From CAZKTF01 sp964555565 (GTDB lineage: Bacteria; Planctomycetota; JAJSAM01; JAKLKS01), in the NCBI GenBank assembly GCA_964555565.1, contig CAZKTF010000099.1:1-12451 (forward strand): a DNA stretch of 12,451 bases, read 5' to 3'. Every line of letters begins with the position of its first letter. Position 1 is the stretch's first letter. A model generated the notes under the pieces. The model was not told where the DNA came from and made no database searches. It worked only from the letters and a program-made list of their open reading frames with translations. This document shows positions 5,891 through 12,451 of the stretch, piece after piece. The position numbers and the translations under genes are program-made.

Positions 5891-7888
5891 GAGCTCGAGC
5901 TGGCGCTTCGCGTCCACGGCGTCGCGGTTGATGCGCTGGATGGCCTCGGTGAACCGGGGGGCCAGGTCGGCGGCGCCCATGAGGGGCAGGGCCTCGCGGA
6001 CGTTGCGCAGGACCTGGATCGCCTGGCGGAAGGTCCGCACCAGGTCCCCGTCGCTCACGGTGGTCCGCTCGCGGAGCCCCTCCCAGTCGCAGCCGTCCGC
6101 CCACAGCCCGGCGGGTCCCGACATCTTCCAGTCGAGTTCCTTGGAGAGGTCCTGGAGGCCCGCCTCGTGCTCGCGGCGGCGGAAGAGCGCGAGACGGTGC
6201 TCCGCCGGCGCGCGGACCTCCTCGAAGACCGAGGGGTCGAGCCGCTCCGAGGCGTCCCCGCGCCGCTCCTCGAACACCACCGCCGAGAACAGGAGGACGA
6301 GCCGCATCGGGTCGCAGCGCTGGAGGACCCCGGCCTCGAGGAACTCGGCGGCGTGGATCTCGAAGCCCTGGACCGCGGCCGCGAACCGCCCCTTGGGCGT
6401 GAGCCCCCCGCCCGCCACGTAGCCCGTCGCCTTGAGGACGTCCAGCCGGCGGCGGAGCGTCTCGGCCTCGGGGGGCGGCCCGCGCCGCACCGGCCCCTCG
6501 CGCCGGTCCCTCTGGAAGCGGGCGAGGGAGCGCTCGTAGGCCAGGACCACGTCCTCGCCCACGCGGGCGTAGTGGTTGAGCAGCGTCGCGTAGTCGAGGT
6601 CGAACCGGCTCCGGACGGGCTCGAGCGGCCCCTCGAACAGGTGCTCCAGCGCCCGGAAGTCGAGGTCGCGGTCCTCCACGCGCGAGAAGACGTGGCCGAC
6701 CTCGTCGATCCCCTGGCGCCCGGCGCGACCCGCCATCTGCCCGTACTCGCGGGCGAGGAGCCAGTCCACCCGCACCCCGTCGAACTTCTTGAGCGCCGCG
6801 AAACAGACCGTGCGGGCCGGCATGTTCACGCCGAGCGCGAAGGTCTCGGTCGTGAAGAGCATCCGCACGAGCCCCGTCGTGAACAGCCGCTCCACGATCT
6901 CCTTGTGGACGGGCAGCAGCCCCGCGTGGTGGTAGAGGACGCCCCGCCCCGCGAGCCGGCGGAGGCGCTCCGTCGATTCCCCGGGCTCGAGGCGGTAGCG
7001 GGCCACCAGGTCGTCGAAGGCGGCGAGCAGCCGCGCCCGGTCCTCGGGGGCGAGGAGGTCGCGCGTCCGGTTCTCCAGGGCCCGCTGCCCGCACTCCTGC
7101 CGGTTGAAGGAGAAGTAGAGAACGGGCAGCAGCTTCTCCCGCTCCAGGTGGTCGAGGAGGCGGCGCCCGGTCCGGTCGTCGCGGGCCCCCCGGCCGGCGT
7201 GGGCGTGGCCCCGCCCCCGGCCGTGCCCGCGTCCCCGGGGCCGCCGCGGCATCCGCCGGAGGTCCTTCAGCGTCCGGACCCCGAGCTCGGGGTGCCAGAC
7301 GAAGTGGCGCAGCGGGACCGGCCGCCGCTCCCGCACGATCACCTCGACCGGGAGCCCGCGGATCTCGCGGATCCAGTCGGCCAGCTCGTCGATGTTCGGG
7401 ATGGTGGCGGAGAGGCCGACGATCCGGATGTGCTCCGGGGCGAAGATGATCGACTCCTCCCACACCGTCCCGCGCTCCGGGTCGTCCAGGTAGTGGACCT
7501 CGTCGAAGATGACGGTGGAGACCTCCTCCAGGTTGCGGGGGTCCTCGAAGATCGTGTTGCGGAACACCTCCGTCGTCATGATGACGAGCGGGGCCCCGGG
7601 GTTGATGGTCACGTCCCCGGTCATGATCCCCACCTTCTCCTCGCCGAGGGTCCCGCGGAAGTCGCGGAACTTCTGGTTGGAGAGGGCCTTCACCGGCGCG
7701 GTGTAGGCGATCCGGCGGCCCTCCGCCAGCGCCTGCTCGATGGCGAAGTCGGCCACGAGCGTCTTCCCCGCGCCCGTGGGGGCCGCCACGAGCACGGTGG
7801 ACCCCCGGCGGATCGCCTCCAGGGCCTGCTGCTGGAAGGGGTGCAGGCGGAGCCCGCGGAAGGTCTCGGTGGGACGCTCTTCGGCCAC
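5885..7888 (-). CDS. DEAD/DEAH-box helicase of the Ski2/Mtr4/HelY group
   Basis: This 667-aa superfamily 2 helicase uses ATP to unwind or remodel nucleic acid, probably RNA. Visible motifs are LHPFQQQAL (Q-motif-like, start), APTGAGKT (Walker A, residues 36-43), DEVHYLDD (motif II, from 129), SATIPN (motif III, from 160), TETFALGVNMPART (347-360, characteristic of Ski2 enzymes) and QMAGRAGRQG (motif VI, 384-393). The C-terminal ~250 residues match the helical region of HelY-like proteins but are shorter; HelY and Mtr4 have 900-1000 residues. An Arg/Gly/His-rich insert (about 213-238) sits in the linker between the two RecA domains. I chose GTG 7888 because the conserved domain begins just after it and upstream sequence is repeat DNA; an in-frame ATG at 8209 would encode low-complexity sequence and overlap the divergent gene. 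No ribosome binding site is evident. Confidence 0.88.
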   Translation of the reverse strand: MAEERPTETFRGLRLHPFQQQALEAIRRGSTVLVAAPTGAGKTLVADFAIEQALAEGRRIAYTAPVKALSNQKFRDFRGTLGEEKVGIMTGDVTINPGAPLVIMTTEVFRNTIFEDPRNLEEVSTVIFDEVHYLDDPERGTVWEESIIFAPEHIRIVGLSATIPNIDELADWIREIRGLPVEVIVRERRPVPLRHFVWHPELGVRTLKDLRRMPRRPRGRGHGRGRGHAHAGRGARDDRTGRRLLDHLEREKLLPVLYFSFNRQECGQRALENRTRDLLAPEDRARLLAAFDDLVARYRLEPGESTERLRRLAGRGVLYHHAGLLPVHKEIVERLFTTGLVRMLFTTETFALGVNMPARTVCFAALKKFDGVRVDWLLAREYGQMAGRAGRQGIDEVGHVFSRVEDRDLDFRALEHLFEGPLEPVRSRFDLDYATLLNHYARVGEDVVLAYERSLARFQRDRREGPVRRGPPPEAETLRRRLDVLKATGYVAGGGLTPKGRFAAAVQGFEIHAAEFLEAGVLQRCDPMRLVLLFSAVVFEERRGDASERLDPSVFEEVRAPAEHRLALFRRREHEAGLQDLSKELDWKMSGPAGLWADGCDWEGLRERTTVSDGDLVRTFRQAIQVLRNVREALPLMGAADLAPRFTEAIQRINRDAVDAKRQLELG

Positions 7889-7894
7889 GCGCGG

Positions 7895-7900
7895 AGGATA
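7895..7900 (-). promoter_or_regulatory. Putative -10 box of the helicase gene
   Basis: TATCCT on the minus strand ends 6 bases before the GTG start at 7888. With no purine-rich site present, this spacing suggests a leaderless transcript. No clear -35 box is seen. Confidence 0.3.
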
Positions 7901-7937
7901 GGGGGCCGCCCGCGCGTGGCGCAGGAACCAGGGAGGC

Positions 7938-8033
7938 GGGGACAGTCCCCGATCCGGGGACTGTCCCCGACCCGCGCGTAACCCGCAATCGTCGTTCGGG
8001 GCGGGGACTGTCCCCGTCGAGGGGACTGTCCCC
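7938..8033. repeat. Four 13-bp palindromes in two pairs
   Basis: GGGGACAGTCCCC lies at 7938-7950. GGGGACTGTCCCC lies at 7956-7968, 8003-8015 and 8021-8033. Copies within a pair are separated by exactly 5 bases, and the two pairs are offset by exactly 65 bp. Each copy is a palindrome around one central base, and each pair can also fold as a larger hairpin. The arrangement fits a REP/BIME-type mobile repeat spread by a transposase encoded elsewhere, or paired operator sites between the divergent helicase and nfeD genes. The first reading is favoured because such motifs recur in GC-rich environmental genomes as I remember them. Confidence 0.8.
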
Positions 8034-8053
8034 GACCTGCGCCCCGACCTGCG
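8030..8053. repeat. Tandem 12-bp direct repeat
   Basis: CCCCGACCTGCG is repeated twice head to tail (8030-8041 and 8042-8053). It begins in the last palindrome copy and looks like its flank duplicated. A similar CCCCGACCCGCG follows the first palindrome pair. Confidence 0.75.
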
Positions 8054-8077
8054 CCGAACCTCCGGCGGCGAATCCGG

Positions 8078-8107
8078 TTGAAGGGGGATCCGGCCCCGTG
8101 CTACGGT
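8078..8107 (+). promoter_or_regulatory. Weak candidate promoter of the nfeD-flotillin operon
   Basis: TTGAAG (8078-8083) and TACGGT (8102-8107) are separated by 18 bp and would start transcription about 35 bases before the ATG at 8148. Both boxes are imperfect, so this is only a candidate. Confidence 0.25.
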
Positions 8108-8147
8108 CCCCCCCCGGGGATCGGTCAGGGGCCGCGGCGAGGGCACG

Positions 8148-8816
8148 ATGCACGAGACGCTGGAGTCCATCTTCCTCACCATGTTCCTCGTGGGGCTGCT
8201 CTTCGCCATCGTGAGCGCGGTCCTCTCGGGCGCCTTCCACCAGGACTTCGGTCAGGGGTCCTCCTTCGAGCACGGGGACCCCGGCGCCCTGGGGGGGCAC
8301 GCGGGGCCCGTCCACGGCGAGGGCCACGCCGAGGTGGGCTGGGCCCAGCACGACCTCGCCACCTTCTCCCCGCTCTCGCCGACGATCCTCGCCTCCTTCA
8401 TCGCGGCGGCCGGGGGCGCCGGGTACATCGCCCTGGCGACCCTCGATTGGAGCCCCTGGGGCGCGGGCCTCGCGGCCCTGACCGCGGGCTTCGCCTTCGC
8501 CGCGGTCGTCTTCACGCTCTTCACCCTCCTCTTCACGAAGACGCAGGGGACGAGCACCCTCGTGGTCGCCGAGCTCGTCGGGACGGAGGCGGAGGTCATC
8601 ACGAACATCCCCTCAGGGGGCACGGGCGAGATCGCCTTCGTCCAGAGGGGCCAGCGCGCCAACGGCCCCGCCCGCGCGGCCGACGGGGCCGCCGTGGCCC
8701 GCGGGGCGAAGGTGATCGTGAAGGACGTCAGCGGCCCCGTGTACGTCGTCGAGGAGACCCGGGAGTCCTGGCTCGCGAGGACGAAGTCCCCGCAGCCCGG
8801 GGCCCCCCGCACCTAG
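8148..8816 (+). CDS. NfeD-like membrane protein, flotillin partner
   Basis: This 222-aa protein has three predicted membrane helices (about residues 7-28, 79-98 and 104-130). The second and third are close together. A Gly/His-rich loop (about 30-70) follows the first helix. The C-terminal soluble domain (about 135-205) has the beta-rich pattern of the NfeD OB-fold: LVGTEAEVITNIPSGGTGEI, then VQRGQRANGPARAADG and VIVKDVSGPVYVVEE. Proteins of this type, such as Bacillus YuaF, are encoded with a flotillin and work with it in membrane microdomains, affecting membrane fluidity and complex assembly. The flotillin gene starts 21 bp downstream, which strongly supports the call. The start ATG 8148 is preceded by a GAGGG. 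Confidence 0.85.
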   Translation: MHETLESIFLTMFLVGLLFAIVSAVLSGAFHQDFGQGSSFEHGDPGALGGHAGPVHGEGHAEVGWAQHDLATFSPLSPTILASFIAAAGGAGYIALATLDWSPWGAGLAALTAGFAFAAVVFTLFTLLFTKTQGTSTLVVAELVGTEAEVITNIPSGGTGEIAFVQRGQRANGPARAADGAAVARGAKVIVKDVSGPVYVVEETRESWLARTKSPQPGAPRT

Positions 8817-8837
8817 GAACCCGGAAGGAGAAGCGCC

Positions 8838-10346
8838 ATGGCCGTCGTCCTCGCCGCACTGGACAGCAGCACCTATCCCTACATCATCGGGGCCGGCCTG
8901 CTCTTCCTGGTCTTCCTGTTCGGGATCGTGTGGGCCAGCCGCTACACGAAGGTGGGCCCGAACCAGGTCCTGGTGATCTCCGGCCGCGAGATCCGGCTCT
9001 CGACCGGCGAGAAGGTGGGCTTCCGCATCGTCAAGGGGGGCGGCACCTTCGTCTGGCCGGTCCTCGAGAAGGTGGACTTCCTCTCGCTCGAGGTCATGAC
9101 CATCGACGTGAAGACCCCCGAGGTCTACACGGTGAAGGGGGTCCCGGTCGTCGTGGACGGCGTCGCCCAGGTGAAGATCAAGGGGGACGACGTCTCGATC
9201 CGGACGGCCGCGGAGCAGTTCCTCTCCAAGGACGCGGCCGAGATCATGAACGTGGCCCTCCAGACCCTCGAGGGCCACCTCCGCGCCATCCTCGGCACCC
9301 TGACCGTGGAGGAGATCTACCAGAACCGCGACGCCTTCGCCGTGAAGGTCCAGGAGGTGGCCTCGAGCGACCTCGCCAACATGGGCCTGACGATCGTCTC
9401 CTTCACGATCCGCGACATCCGCGACAACCAGGGCTACCTGGACGCCCTCGGCAAGCCCCGCATCGCGCAGGTCAAGCGGGACGCCATCATCGCGCAGGCC
9501 GAGGCGGACCGGGACTCGACGATCAAGTCCGCGCAGGCCAACCAGTCCGGGCAGACCGCGAAGTTCCAGGCCGACACGGTCGTCGCCGAGTCGAACCGCG
9601 ACTACCAGATGCGGCTGGCCGAGTACCAGGCCTCCGTGAACCTGAAGAAGGCCGAGTCGGACCTGGCCTACGACCTCCAGCGGTTCAAGACCGGGCAGGC
9701 CGTGAAGAAGGAGGAGGTCCAGGTCGAGGTGGTCGAGCGGCAGGCCCGCATCGCGGTCCAGGAGCAGGAGATCCTGCGCAGGCAGAAGGAGCTCGACGCC
9801 ACCATCCAGAAACCCGCCGAGGCGGAGCGGGAGCGGGTCCGGACCCTGGCGGAGGCCGAGCGCTACAAGCTCGAGACCGAGGCGGCGGGCGCCGCGTCGG
9901 CGACCAAGGCGCGGGGGTTCGCCGAGGCGGACGTCGTCAAGGCCAAGGGCCTCGCGGCGGCCGAGTCGCAGAAGGCCCAGGGCCTCGCGCAGGCCGAGGT
10001 CATCAAGGCCCAGGGGTTCGCCGAGGCCGAGGCCATGGGCCGCAAGGCCGAGTCGTGGCGCCAGTACGGCGAGGCGGCCATCGCGCAGATGTTCATCGAG
10101 ATGATGCCGAACCTCGCGGGCAAGATCTCGGAGCCGCTCTCCAAGACCGAGAAGATCATCATCATCAACTCGGGGAGCGACGGGGGCGGGGCGAGCAAGC
10201 TGACGCGCGACGTCACGAACATCATGGCCCAGCTCCCGCCCGCGCTCGAGGCGGTCTCGGGGATCGACCTGAAGGAGATGATCGGGAGGATCTCCGGCCT
10301 CGGGAAGGGCGGCGACGCGAAGGGGGGCGGCAAGGCCAAGGAGTAG
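8838..10346 (+). CDS. floT: Flotillin (SPFH-domain scaffold protein)
   Basis: This 502-aa protein is close in length to Bacillus FloT (509 aa). A membrane-inserted hydrophobic segment (about 14-33) is followed by the SPFH domain (about 35-205; e.g. PNQVLVISGRE, GGTFVWPVLEKVD). Then comes a long coiled coil (about 210-420) with the Glu/Ala repeats that drive flotillin oligomerisation, and a Gly/Lys-rich tail. Flotillins assemble in the membrane as scaffolds of ordered microdomains. Four near-identical 11-residue units (KARGFAEADVV to KAQGFAEAEAM, residues 357-400) are encoded by four tandem 33-bp DNA units at 9906-10037. AAGGAG upstream (8823-8829) supports ATG 8838. The gene lies in an operon after nfeD and 3 bp before a carbonic-anhydrase-like gene. 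Confidence 0.93.
   Translation: MAVVLAALDSSTYPYIIGAGLLFLVFLFGIVWASRYTKVGPNQVLVISGREIRLSTGEKVGFRIVKGGGTFVWPVLEKVDFLSLEVMTIDVKTPEVYTVKGVPVVVDGVAQVKIKGDDVSIRTAAEQFLSKDAAEIMNVALQTLEGHLRAILGTLTVEEIYQNRDAFAVKVQEVASSDLANMGLTIVSFTIRDIRDNQGYLDALGKPRIAQVKRDAIIAQAEADRDSTIKSAQANQSGQTAKFQADTVVAESNRDYQMRLAEYQASVNLKKAESDLAYDLQRFKTGQAVKKEEVQVEVVERQARIAVQEQEILRRQKELDATIQKPAEAERERVRTLAEAERYKLETEAAGAASATKARGFAEADVVKAKGLAAAESQKAQGLAQAEVIKAQGFAEAEAMGRKAESWRQYGEAAIAQMFIEMMPNLAGKISEPLSKTEKIIIINSGSDGGGASKLTRDVTNIMAQLPPALEAVSGIDLKEMIGRISGLGKGGDAKGGGKAKE
9906..10037 (+). repeat. Four tandem 33-bp units within the flotillin gene
   Basis: Each unit encodes an 11-residue segment beginning KA(R/K/Q)G(F/L)A and continuing AEAxxx-like: 9906-9938, 9939-9971, 9972-10004 and 10005-10037. 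Units 3 and 4 share the DNA stretch AAGGCCCAGGG. The 11-residue period matches a right-handed or hendecad coiled coil, typical of the flotillin EA-rich region. Confidence 0.85.
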
Positions 10347-10349
10347 CCC

Positions 10350-11516
10350 GTGGCGGAGAAGACGCTCCTCGACGCGGTCCTCGCGGCCAACGGGGCGAGG
10401 GTGGCCGGCGACGCGTCCGCGCGGGCGGACCTCCCGCCCGGCGCGAGGCCCTTCGTCGTCACCTGCATGGACCCGCGGCTGGTGGGGGTCCTCGTCCCGG
10501 CCCTGGGCCTCGCCCACGACCCGCCGCCCCAGGCGAAGTTCGCCGGCGGGATCGTGCGGGCGGGCGACGTCTCCGGGGTGCGGAGCGTGCTGGCCGCGGC
10601 GCTGTTCAACACGGCGACGGAGGTCCTCCTCGTCGGCCACACCGAGTGCCGCATGGGGGGGTTCACGGCCTCCCAGGTCCACGCGGGGCTCGCGCGGCTG
10701 GGGATCCCCGCGGACGCCTTCGACGGGGAGGACCCGGCGGCCTGGCTCGGCCTGTTCACGAGCGAGCGCGCGGCGGTGGAGGCCTCCGTGGCGGCGCTGC
10801 GGGCCGCGAGGCGCGTCCCGCGCTCGATGCCCGTGCACGGGCTGCTCTTCCACGGGGACTCGGGCCGCCTGGAGGTGATCGTCCGCGGGTACGACGTCCT
10901 GCGGGGGGCGGCTCCCGCGTCGCGGGACTCCCTCGGGGCGACCCAGTCCCTCTCCGTGGCGCCGCCCTACGGCTACCGGCCCGGGCCGGCGACGCTCGGC
11001 GCGGTTCCTCCCCCCACCCTCGGGATGCCGGGACCCCCCGCCTCCGCTCCGCTTCGTGGAGCTGCGGCGGGCCCTTCGGGCCCCCTCGGCGCGAGCCCCG
11101 GGCCGATCGCCTTCGGCACGGGGCCGGTCTCCCTCGGCGCCCCCCCGCCGCCGATCCTGTCCGGGCTTCCGCCCCCGCTCCCGCCCCCCTCCTGGGCCCC
11201 GCCGCCCCGGCCGGGCCCGCCGCCGTCCTTCGTCGCTCCGCCGCCGCCTCCGCCCCCGTCCTGGGCTCCGCCCACCCACGCGAATCCCGCCGCGTCCTTC
11301 CCCGCCCAGTCCTTCCCCACCGCGCCCCCGACCCCGGCCGGGTACCAGAACCCCGCGACGCGGTCGCTCTCCGAGTCGGAGTCCCCGGCCCCGCCACCGC
11401 CGCCGGCCTCCACCGGGCTCCCGCCCCGGAAGAGGAAGAAGGGCGGCTCCCCCTTCGACCACGCCGAGGAGACGCTCCGGCGCCTCCGGCGGGACGAGGA
11501 CTCCCGCCCGCTGTAG
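10350..11516 (+). CDS. Beta-carbonic-anhydrase-like protein with proline-rich tail
   Basis: This 388-aa protein has a beta-carbonic anhydrase domain in its first ~185 residues. It carries CMDPR (Cys39, Asp41, Arg43) and GHTEC (His97, Cys100), the Cys-His-Cys zinc ligands and Asp-Arg dyad. The motif GHTECRMGGFTASQ resembles Rv1284-like enzymes. Carbonic anhydrases interconvert CO2 and bicarbonate. The remaining ~200 residues are unusual: a Pro/Gly/Ala-rich, probably disordered tail with recurring SWAPP and SLGA motifs and poly-Pro runs, ending in a basic patch (PRKRKKGG) and a charged helix (HAEETLRRLRRDE). GTG 10350 follows AAGGAG (10337-10342) and lies 3 bp after the flotillin stop, so translation is probably coupled. 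The domain call is good; activity and the role of the tail are unknown. Confidence 0.82.
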   Translation: MAEKTLLDAVLAANGARVAGDASARADLPPGARPFVVTCMDPRLVGVLVPALGLAHDPPPQAKFAGGIVRAGDVSGVRSVLAAALFNTATEVLLVGHTECRMGGFTASQVHAGLARLGIPADAFDGEDPAAWLGLFTSERAAVEASVAALRAARRVPRSMPVHGLLFHGDSGRLEVIVRGYDVLRGAAPASRDSLGATQSLSVAPPYGYRPGPATLGAVPPPTLGMPGPPASAPLRGAAAGPSGPLGASPGPIAFGTGPVSLGAPPPPILSGLPPPLPPPSWAPPPRPGPPPSFVAPPPPPPPSWAPPTHANPAASFPAQSFPTAPPTPAGYQNPATRSLSESESPAPPPPPASTGLPPRKRKKGGSPFDHAEETLRRLRRDEDSRPL

Positions 11517-11520
11517 GTCC

Positions 11521-11540
11521 CCGCGGGCCGTTTCCCGCGG
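11521..11540 (+). terminator. Hairpin after the carbonic-anhydrase-like gene
   Basis: CCGCGGG (11521-11527) pairs perfectly with CCCGCGG (11534-11540) across a 6-base loop, 4 bp after the stop codon of the preceding gene. No T-run follows, so it is at best a weak intrinsic terminator or an mRNA 3' stabiliser. Confidence 0.4.
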
Positions 11541-11559
11541 ACCGCCGGGGGGAGCGGCC

Positions 11560-11565
11560 TACAAT
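11560..11565 (+). promoter_or_regulatory. Putative -10 box of the homocysteine methyltransferase gene
   Basis: TACAAT ends 7 bases before the ATG at 11573, the distance at which transcription normally starts. No ribosome binding site is visible, so the message may be leaderless. No clear -35 box is seen. Confidence 0.4.
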
Positions 11566-11572
11566 CGCTCCC

Positions 11573-12451
11573 ATGCCCCTCAGGACCGGGTTCCTGGACC
11601 GTCTCCGCGAGCGCGTCCTCGTCGGGGACGGAGCCATGGGCACGATGCTCTACGCGCGCGGGGTCCCGCTGGGCTCCTCCTACGACGGCGTCAACATCGC
11701 GAACCGCAACCTGGTGCGGCAGATCCACGAGGAGTACGCCGCGGCCGGGGCCGAGGTCCTGGAGACCAACACCTTCGGCGCGAACCGCACCCGGCTGCGC
11801 GCCCACGGGCTCGAGGACCGGGTCACCGAGATCAACTACCAGGGGGTGCGCATCGCCCGGCGCGCCGCCGGGAAGCGGGCCTTCGTGGCGGGCTCGGTCG
11901 GCCCGCTCGCGCGCCCCGCCCAGGGGGAGCGGGGGCTCTCCCCGGCGGAGAAGGAGGAGGTCTTCCGCGAGCAGATGGTCGGCCTCGCCATGGGGGGCGT
12001 GGACGTCTTCGTCCTCGAGACCTTCCTCGACCTGGAGGAGCTCCTCGCCGCCGTGCGGGCCGCCCGGGCCGCCGCGGACATCCCCGTGGTCGCCCAGCTC
12101 GCCTTCTTCGACGTGACCGGGACCTCCGGGGGCGTGCCGCTGCTGCGCGCGGTCCGCGCGCTGGAGTCGGCCGGGGCCGGGGCGGTGGGCGTGAACTGCG
12201 GCCGCGGCTTCGCCGACGCGCTGCGGGTCGTGGAGGCCATGGCCCGCCGGACCGACCTCCCGATCTCGGCCATGCCGAACGCGGGACTGCCGGACTTCGT
12301 GGACGGCCGCTACGTCTACCTGGCCACCTCCGCCTACATGGCCTCCATGGCCCGGAAGATGGTGGCGGCCGGCGCGAACCTCGTGGGCGGCTGCTGCGGC
12401 ACGACGCCCGCGGACATCGCGGCCATCGCGGAGGCCCTGAAGGGGACGGCG
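11573..12451 (+). CDS. Homocysteine S-methyltransferase domain protein, 3' end cut by window
   Basis: The 293 residues visible cover a complete homocysteine S-methyltransferase barrel. The conserved starting motif is GDGAMGTMLYARG (18-30). The zinc-binding cysteines are Cys209 in GVNCGRG and the pair Cys274-Cys275 in GGCCGTTP. The domain transfers a methyl group to homocysteine to give methionine. The frame is open at the window end. The continuation could be a methylenetetrahydrofolate reductase domain (the Bacillus YitJ-type bifunctional protein, ~610 aa) or the folate- and cobalamin-binding domains of MetH (~1,200 aa). The N-terminal sequence alone resembles the YitJ type more, but I cannot decide. 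The start is the only ATG at the domain's beginning, 7 bases after a TACAAT. Confidence 0.85.
   Translation, partial: MPLRTGFLDRLRERVLVGDGAMGTMLYARGVPLGSSYDGVNIANRNLVRQIHEEYAAAGAEVLETNTFGANRTRLRAHGLEDRVTEINYQGVRIARRAAGKRAFVAGSVGPLARPAQGERGLSPAEKEEVFREQMVGLAMGGVDVFVLETFLDLEELLAAVRAARAAADIPVVAQLAFFDVTGTSGGVPLLRAVRALESAGAGAVGVNCGRGFADALRVVEAMARRTDLPISAMPNAGLPDFVDGRYVYLATSAYMASMARKMVAAGANLVGGCCGTTPADIAAIAEALKGTA

Noticed and set aside
7938..8033. CRISPR array
   Set aside because: The repeats are 13-bp palindromes with spacers of 5 and 34 bp. There are no unique spacers of uniform length and no cas genes.
7889..8209. N-terminal extension of the helicase to ATG 8209
   Set aside because: It would translate the palindromic repeats into low-complexity sequence and overlap the start of the divergent nfeD gene. 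GTG 7888 starts right before the conserved helicase domain.
10935..11460. Frameshift producing the proline-rich tail
   Set aside because: I could not see a better frame. The tail contains ordered motif repeats and ends in a plausible charged helix with a stop just before a hairpin, so it is kept as part of the gene, with read-level checking suggested.
8613..11462. 949-residue minus-strand open frame
   Set aside because: It is antisense to NfeD, flotillin and the carbonic-anhydrase-like gene, all with clear family motifs. The frame is compositionally biased and has no recognisable domain.

Overview
This 12.45 kb window comes from a very GC-rich bacterium. A planctomycete-like or other environmental lineage is my best guess, from three signs: secreted alpha/beta-hydrolases fused to HEAT repeats, the NfeD-flotillin pair, and abundant short GC-rich palindromic repeats. 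This is a low-confidence inference; no rRNA or taxon marker is present.

Positions 1-2640 look like an accessory region. They hold a non-coding stretch with a palindromic repeat (1-304), an orphan 169-aa gene (305-814), and an internally deleted IS10-like insertion sequence with both terminal inverted repeats intact (815-1352). Next come the C-terminal remnant of a minus-strand gene (1424-1744), an AbrB-type antitoxin/Doc toxin pair (1781-2467), and a second minus-strand remnant (about 2463-2640). I read the two remnants as the ends of one GHKL/HSP90-like ATPase gene whose middle was replaced by the toxin-antitoxin module.

Positions 2649-7888 look like ordinary chromosome. A secreted serine esterase with C-terminal HEAT repeats overlaps a GT4-type glycosyltransferase resembling the GLT1D1/SenB group. 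Facing them is a Ski2/Mtr4/HelY-type helicase on the minus strand. A GC-rich repeat lies between the convergent genes and supplies the helicase stop codon.

Positions 7889-8147 are the intergenic space of a divergent gene pair and carry four copies of a 13-bp palindrome arranged as two pairs. From 8148 to 11516 a tight three-gene operon encodes an NfeD-like membrane protein, a flotillin, and a beta-carbonic-anhydrase-like protein with an unusual ~200-residue proline-rich tail. The first two are a known membrane-microdomain partnership; the third may be a client or scaffolded enzyme. After a hairpin, the N-terminal homocysteine S-methyltransferase domain of a methionine-synthesis enzyme begins at 11573 and runs off the window.

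The most unusual content is the broken GHKL gene carrying a Doc module, the miniature IS10-like element, the paired palindromes, and the flotillin-linked carbonic anhydrase with a proline-rich tail. I found no tRNA, rRNA or CRISPR array.
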